DNA from: Smittia aterrima
Lineage: Eukaryota > Arthropoda > Insecta > Diptera > Chironomidae
Length of the DNA: 64,000 bases
NCBI GenBank assembly: GCA_033063855.1
Contig: CP093829.1
Location: 1,188,243-1,252,242 of the forward strand
Direction of reading: 5' to 3'
Shown here one piece after another: positions 59,975-64,000 of the stretch. The notes beneath the pieces were generated by a model that was not told where the DNA came from, did not search any database, and saw only the letters and a list, made by a program, of their open reading frames with translations. Every line of letters starts with the position of its first letter. Position 1 is the stretch's first letter. Position numbers and translations under genes: made by a program.

Positions 59975-60873
59975 ATGACACGGCTTAGCGGACAAGCTCG
60001 CTATCGAATTCTTATTGGGTTGATTGTCCTCACAGTTTTCTATTTTGGTTTAAGAAGTTTCACTGATTACAGTAATCGAATTATTCGTGAGGTGAAATTA
60101 GATCTTTCTTGGATATTCTTCAGTTCTTCAATCTCACTTCATTTATTTTCAGGATCAATTGGAGTTCTCAAAAGTTAAAGGGGAACCAGTTCTTATCAGC
60201 GTCTACTACGAAGCTCTGTGTCCTGACAGCAAAGGCTTCGTCATAAAGCAACTGATCCCAACTTTCCAAAAAATTCCGAATCTAGTCGAGATCGAATTCT
60301 TTCCTTACGGAAAAGCCACTACAAATGTTTCCCCTGATGGTTCGTAGAAAATAACTCGATAAGGCGCCGATAAGACTAAGAGCTTTCCTCTTATCACTTA
60401 CAGGGTCTTTGAAATTTTCTTGTCAACATGGAGAACTGGAATGTCAGGCCAATATCATTCATTGTTGTTCAATTGAAGCCATTCACGATACTGAAACGAG
60501 GTTGAACATGGTCGCTTGTATGATTGCTGACAACAGCAATCCCATCGAATCATTCCAAAGGGTATGTTGCGATTCTTTTTTGCGTTGGTTGCAGATTTTA
60601 ATTAAATAAAATTTAAAATTTTAGTGCTCAAGACAATTCACAATTGACGTCGAAACAATCCAAAAATGTTATAGCAGTTTACATGGCAAAGAACTGTTGA
60701 AACTTGCTGGAGAAGCGACTCATTCACTTAGACCTAAAGTCAGTTTTATCCCAACGATTACACTCGATGGAGATCAACGAAGGCAAGCGACAGTTCTTCG
60801 CGACTTGCTCGGAGAAATCTGTAAAGTTCTTGACAATGGAGGAGTCTCACCAAAGGCTTGCGAATCAGTGTAG
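59975..60873 (+). CDS. GILT-like protein (gamma-interferon-inducible lysosomal thiol reductase family)
   Basis: GILT proteins reduce disulfides in the endolysosome; insect members take part in antibacterial defence. Exons: 59975-60091, 60153-60339, 60404-60561, 60625-60873, 236 residues. The N-terminus has a signal anchor (ILIGLIVLTVFYFGLRSF). The thioredoxin-like domain has the active-site strand VYYEALCPDSKGFV, where the canonical CxxC is CPDS, and the GILT signature CQHGELECQANIIHCC, which fits CQHG-x2-EC-x2-N-x4-C. FIPTITLDG and a C-terminal Cys follow. The second active-site Cys being Ser occurs in some insect members and limits the enzyme to a one-cysteine mechanism if active. An in-frame upstream ATG (59927) would add 16 residues; I prefer 59975. 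The donor of the second intron (gttcgt) is weak. Confidence 0.9.
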
Positions 60874-61048
60874 CAATTAATTTGGCTCTATCTTCTCCAC
60901 CTCTTTAAGTCAGACTAGAGTAAATATTTATTCTGACAAAAATCTTCTTTATTCTTCTTTCACGAGACTGTTTAAAGTGAATGCGATCATTTTATAGTGA
61001 GAAATTATTGAAAAAAATAAAACGAAAGTAAACATTTCTCTTGAGTGC

Positions 61049-62443
61049 TTAGTTTGTTTCCATGGCTGATGCTTGTGGAATGGATTCGGTGATCTCGTTA
61101 AACATGTACTCGTCTTGGTACTGTTTGAGGAATCGGCTTGAGCGGTTTTCGTCGAGGAACAGTTCATAAACTTTCTTCACATCTTCTTTCGTTACTTCTG
61201 GAGACTTACGACGACGGCTGACTAAGTTTGCTGTTGTGATTAGTTGAATGCCGTAGCGCAAGCTTGTTTGACTGGCAATCTTTGATAGAATGACCATTGC
61301 CTCTGCATTAAGTTGACAATCTTCTTCCTCGCAACGAATCTTCAAGATTTCTTTGACCTCTTCTTCTGTATATGGAACTGTACGAATGATGATCATTCTG
61401 TCAAGCAAATCGATGGGAATGCCGTGGGGACTTTGGTAATTTGTACCGCGAATCTTTGTAATTCCACGATTTGTGGCCATGATGACAACTGGAGCCATGT
61501 CTTGCTCCAAAGCTCGGTTAAGGTATGAGAAGCATTCGATGTCAAGCATATGAGCTTCGTCGATGAAGAGAACGCCGGGATTGATTTCAGCTTTGCCTTC
61601 TTCACGCCACTCGGAAACTTTGCTGTTAATCTGATCACGAACTTCTTGTTTGATCTCTCCTGTGTCGCCTGAGAAAAGTGCCAAAAATCCGTGCGTTCGG
61701 CTGTTGATGACATCAATCTCGTGAAGAGTCACAGTATGAACGACTTCCTTGCGTTTCTGTAATTCTCCTTCAGGACATTGAACAAATCTCGTTTGTGCTC
61801 CAGTTGCATCATAATCGCGAGATCGAGTGAAGCTTCTTCCCAATTTGCTGACTTTTCCTGAGGCTTTGTCAATCGTAATGATGTCTCCAGCTTGAATCTT
61901 TTCCTTCATGAAGCATTCAATGATTTTGTTGCCCAAGTCGTAGTTAGTTTCCATTTCTGTAGTCTTGAGAGTAACTTTCCCTACTTTTTGGCCAGTGCCG
62001 GTTGCTGGGCGATCGATTTGAATCTCAACAACTTCACCTTCAATGATTTCAGTTTCTTCTTTGATTCTGACTCCAATACTCTTGCGAAGAGCTTGTGCTA
62101 ATGCTTCTGTCTTGCTCATCTCGAGTGAGTAGATTTCAGATCCTGACATGCTCGTGAAAGGTGTTTCAGTGCCAAGAGATTGCGCCATACCGACAGCGAT
62201 TGCAGTTTTGCCAGTACTCGGTTCACCAGCCAACAAAATGCATCGTCCAGCGATCTTCCCTTCTCGGACCATGTTAACGACAATTCCAGCAGCACGACGA
62301 GCATCTTTCTGTCCCACCATTCCTTGTGAAACCAAGCGAGCTTCAAGAACTGCATCTAATCCAAGTCCTCGGATGTGCGAGTGTGCTCCGATGCGCTCAA
62401 CACGAGCTTGATCTCGAACTTCAAGCTTTTCGTAGTCGCCCAT
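61049..62443 (-). CDS. RUVBL2: RuvB-like 2 (reptin), AAA+ ATPase
   Basis: A single-exon gene of 464 residues. Reptin forms a hexamer with pontin and works in INO80/SRCAP/TIP60 chromatin remodelling and in R2TP-dependent snoRNP and kinase assembly. Clear landmarks: ERIGAHSHIRGLGLD, Walker A GEPSTGKT, SMSGSEIYSLEMSKTEAL, the OB-fold insertion (VEIQIDRPATGTGQKVGK), RDYDATGAQTRFVQCPEGEL, VVHTVTLHEIDVINSRTHGF, Walker B VLFIDEAHMLDIE, sensor 1 VVIMATNRG, TNYQSPHGIPIDLLDRMIII (Arg finger region) and the sensor-2 helix ETSLRY-like QTSLRYGIQLI. ERIGAHSHIRGLG assigns it to RUVBL2 rather than RUVBL1. Its 3' end converges with GILT (175 nt between stops). Absence of introns in a region where every other large gene is split could reflect intron loss or a retrocopy, but the frame is intact. 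Confidence 0.97.
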   Translation of the reverse strand: MGDYEKLEVRDQARVERIGAHSHIRGLGLDAVLEARLVSQGMVGQKDARRAAGIVVNMVREGKIAGRCILLAGEPSTGKTAIAVGMAQSLGTETPFTSMSGSEIYSLEMSKTEALAQALRKSIGVRIKEETEIIEGEVVEIQIDRPATGTGQKVGKVTLKTTEMETNYDLGNKIIECFMKEKIQAGDIITIDKASGKVSKLGRSFTRSRDYDATGAQTRFVQCPEGELQKRKEVVHTVTLHEIDVINSRTHGFLALFSGDTGEIKQEVRDQINSKVSEWREEGKAEINPGVLFIDEAHMLDIECFSYLNRALEQDMAPVVIMATNRGITKIRGTNYQSPHGIPIDLLDRMIIIRTVPYTEEEVKEILKIRCEEEDCQLNAEAMVILSKIASQTSLRYGIQLITTANLVSRRRKSPEVTKEDVKKVYELFLDENRSSRFLKQYQDEYMFNEITESIPQASAMETN

Positions 62444-63788
62444 TTTTCACTAAAACAAGAAAAGTTGTTTTTATTGCTTGATCAATAATTTTTTTTTGAT
62501 TGGTCAATAAATTGAGGTTAGATTTGCACAAATGTTTTTTGAAAGCAGAATGTTGATTTTAATTCCCCGGATCTACTACGATTCGTACATTTCAATAGAA
62601 CAAATAGTAATTTCGATAACAGACATGAAACAAAATGTTTTTCAGTCTTGTTTCTCACTTTAAACACTCGAGCGGTAAAAAATTTCAAACTTTTTGTAAT
62701 TTAACTTTTAGTGTTTACCTTTTGATGTTACCTTTATGTTTAATCAAATGATCTTTAGTTGCTGATCAAGACTGTAGTGATTTTAATTATTATTCTTATT
62801 CGAAAAGTCTTTAAATTAATTTTAGCGGCTGCTTTGTTAAATTTTGTTTTTTCGTTTTTAAACTTTTCGTTTGTATTAGTTTGTTGAGAGAGTTTCTCTT
62901 TCGCTCTCCCGCGACAATATATTTTTTGGATCGCTTGATTTTTCAGTCACTCGTCGTTCGCGTTTAGACCGGTGCGCTTAACCATGAGTTGTCGGTTTAA
63001 TTAGAGAAAAAAAAAGTAGAATAATTGTGAAAGTAGTCAACTCTTGAAGACAATGAAATAAAAATCCCGCGGTCGTTCTACAGAAATATTTGCCACAATG
63101 GATCCTATTAGGTAGAGTTCTTTTTGTGTTGTGCAACAGTGATTTGTCATTCTGAACTCGTGTAACTACCTGCTGCTATGGGAACGACGAAAATAATTTA
63201 AAATGTTTCATTCAATGTCGTCAGTTCATCGATCGTAGAGCATTCACGCATGCAGCTCTTCATTTAGCTTTCTTATTCATTGAATTATCGCATGCTGTCT
63301 AACAGATAATTAGGGATTATCCGCCAACCACATATCCAAAGAAATGAAATTTTCATTGGAACAAGTGATTTGCGGTTGTCCCATTTATCAAATAGTTTTC
63401 CTTTCACTATCTAATAATAATAACTTCATCTCTCGTAGTATCGGAGCTTCACAACTGCAGCTACAAATTCGTAGTGAAAACAAGCATTGGTATGTTCATC
63501 AACATTTTTTTTTCTTTTTCATAATGAATTGGCAGAAAACGAAAAATCGTGTATTTACTTATTACACTTAACTTTGAATGTCCCAAGGTCACGTGGAGCT
63601 CTTTTCTCCTCGTAAAAAATCGATTCAATGTGATTGAAACGCGACGATTTGTTGGTGAATTCAATTATTTCGATAAGACAAATGAGAATTGACGTAGCAA
63701 GAGTTATCAGCAAACAAAAGTGGACTCACGATAAAATTCGGCTACTGATATCAAAGTGAATTGCACAAATTAAAGTCCAATTATTTAT
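62444..63788. other. Upstream region of RUVBL2, no gene seen
   Basis: 1.3 kb of AT-rich DNA between the RUVBL2 ATG and the next minus-strand coding exon. No supported frame on either strand; the frame at 63344-63571 ends in poly-Phe from a T run. Confidence 0.45.
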
Positions 63789-64000
63789 TTATGATTCATC
63801 GTCAGTTGTCGAATATTCTATAATCTTTGGATTCAATTGTCGAAAGAACGGAACTCGCTCGTAATCGTTGCAAAGTTTCTTCTTTTTCTTAGCAATGGAT
63901 TTGATCTCCTTGTACCGTTTAGAGATAACTGAAAGCACTTCCTTCCCAGGTTTCTCGGTTTCTTTTAATGAGCCGCCACACGTTAGCTTATGTTTCCTTG
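63789..64000 (-). CDS. 3' end of an unidentified gene, cut by the window edge
   Basis: The minus strand is open from the window edge to TAA at 63789-63791, giving 70 residues of a basic protein: RKHKLTCGGSLKETEKPGK, then EVLSVISKRYKEIKSIAKKK, KKLCNDYERVPFFRQLN and an acidic end (STTDDES). The charge pattern and lack of frame breaks suggest a true terminal exon, perhaps of a nuclear or nucleolar protein. I cannot name it. Confidence 0.55.
   Translation of the reverse strand, partial: RKHKLTCGGSLKETEKPGKEVLSVISKRYKEIKSIAKKKKKLCNDYERVPFFRQLNPKIIEYSTTDDES

Overview
The window looks like nuclear DNA of a dipteran insect, most likely a midge- or mosquito-like (nematoceran) fly; the narrower placement is inference. 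The DNA is AT-rich, genes are split by mostly short introns (about 50-70 nt, GT-AG), polyadenylation signals are AATAAA, and the proteins are eukaryotic (TRIM9, BBS2, TIM21, ARPC2, RUVBL2, pickpocket channels, GILT, GNBP-type glucan-binding protein). I saw no bacterial operons, no CRISPR array, no rRNA or tRNA gene and no transposon open reading frame.

Layout. 1-5654 holds the 3' half of a TRIM9 ubiquitin-ligase gene (+). 5655-15488 is nearly 10 kb without a recognisable gene. 15489-16791 is a GH16/GNBP-type secreted protein, 18260-18607 a small secreted protein and 20570-21678 an alpha-1,4-glycosyltransferase. From 23135 to 31097 the genes are dense: BBS2, two broken pickpocket (DEG/ENaC) genes in tandem, a short Mastermind-like gene, a SOCS-box gene (-) and TIM21. 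After another gene-poor stretch (31098-35540) comes a UPF0047/YjbQ gene (-) whose 4.5-kb first intron contains a complete low-molecular-weight phosphatase-like gene on the other strand. TMIE (+) and ARPC2 (-) converge, and ARPC2 and WDR55 diverge. 49302-59650 contains two large paralogous C2H2 zinc-finger genes in opposite orientation around a sphingosine-1-phosphate-phosphatase gene. A recent direct duplication of 715 bp and two small zinc-finger ORFs lie between the first zinc-finger gene and the phosphatase. GILT (+), RUVBL2/reptin (-) and the 3' end of an unknown gene (-) close the window.

The genes do not form one pathway. Themes are cytoskeleton, cilium and mechanosensation (TRIM9, BBS2, TMIE, ARPC2, pickpocket relics), innate immunity (GNBP-like, GILT), lipid signalling (glycosyltransferase, S1P phosphatase) and chromatin or ribosome work (RUVBL2, WDR55).

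The most interesting points are predicted loss of catalysis in two enzyme-family members (phosphatase P-loop Cys to Ser; GH16 Glu to Gln), a stand-alone Mastermind-like N-terminal domain that resembles known dominant-negative Notch fragments, two decaying pickpocket genes flanked by a possible relic of the BBS2 3' end, a WDR55 start codon that appears to be assembled across an intron, a GC-AG intron in the S1P phosphatase, and the duplication that left orphan zinc-finger exons and a truncated phosphatase first exon. Exon boundaries were read by eye from splice consensus and reading-frame continuity; no alignment was run.
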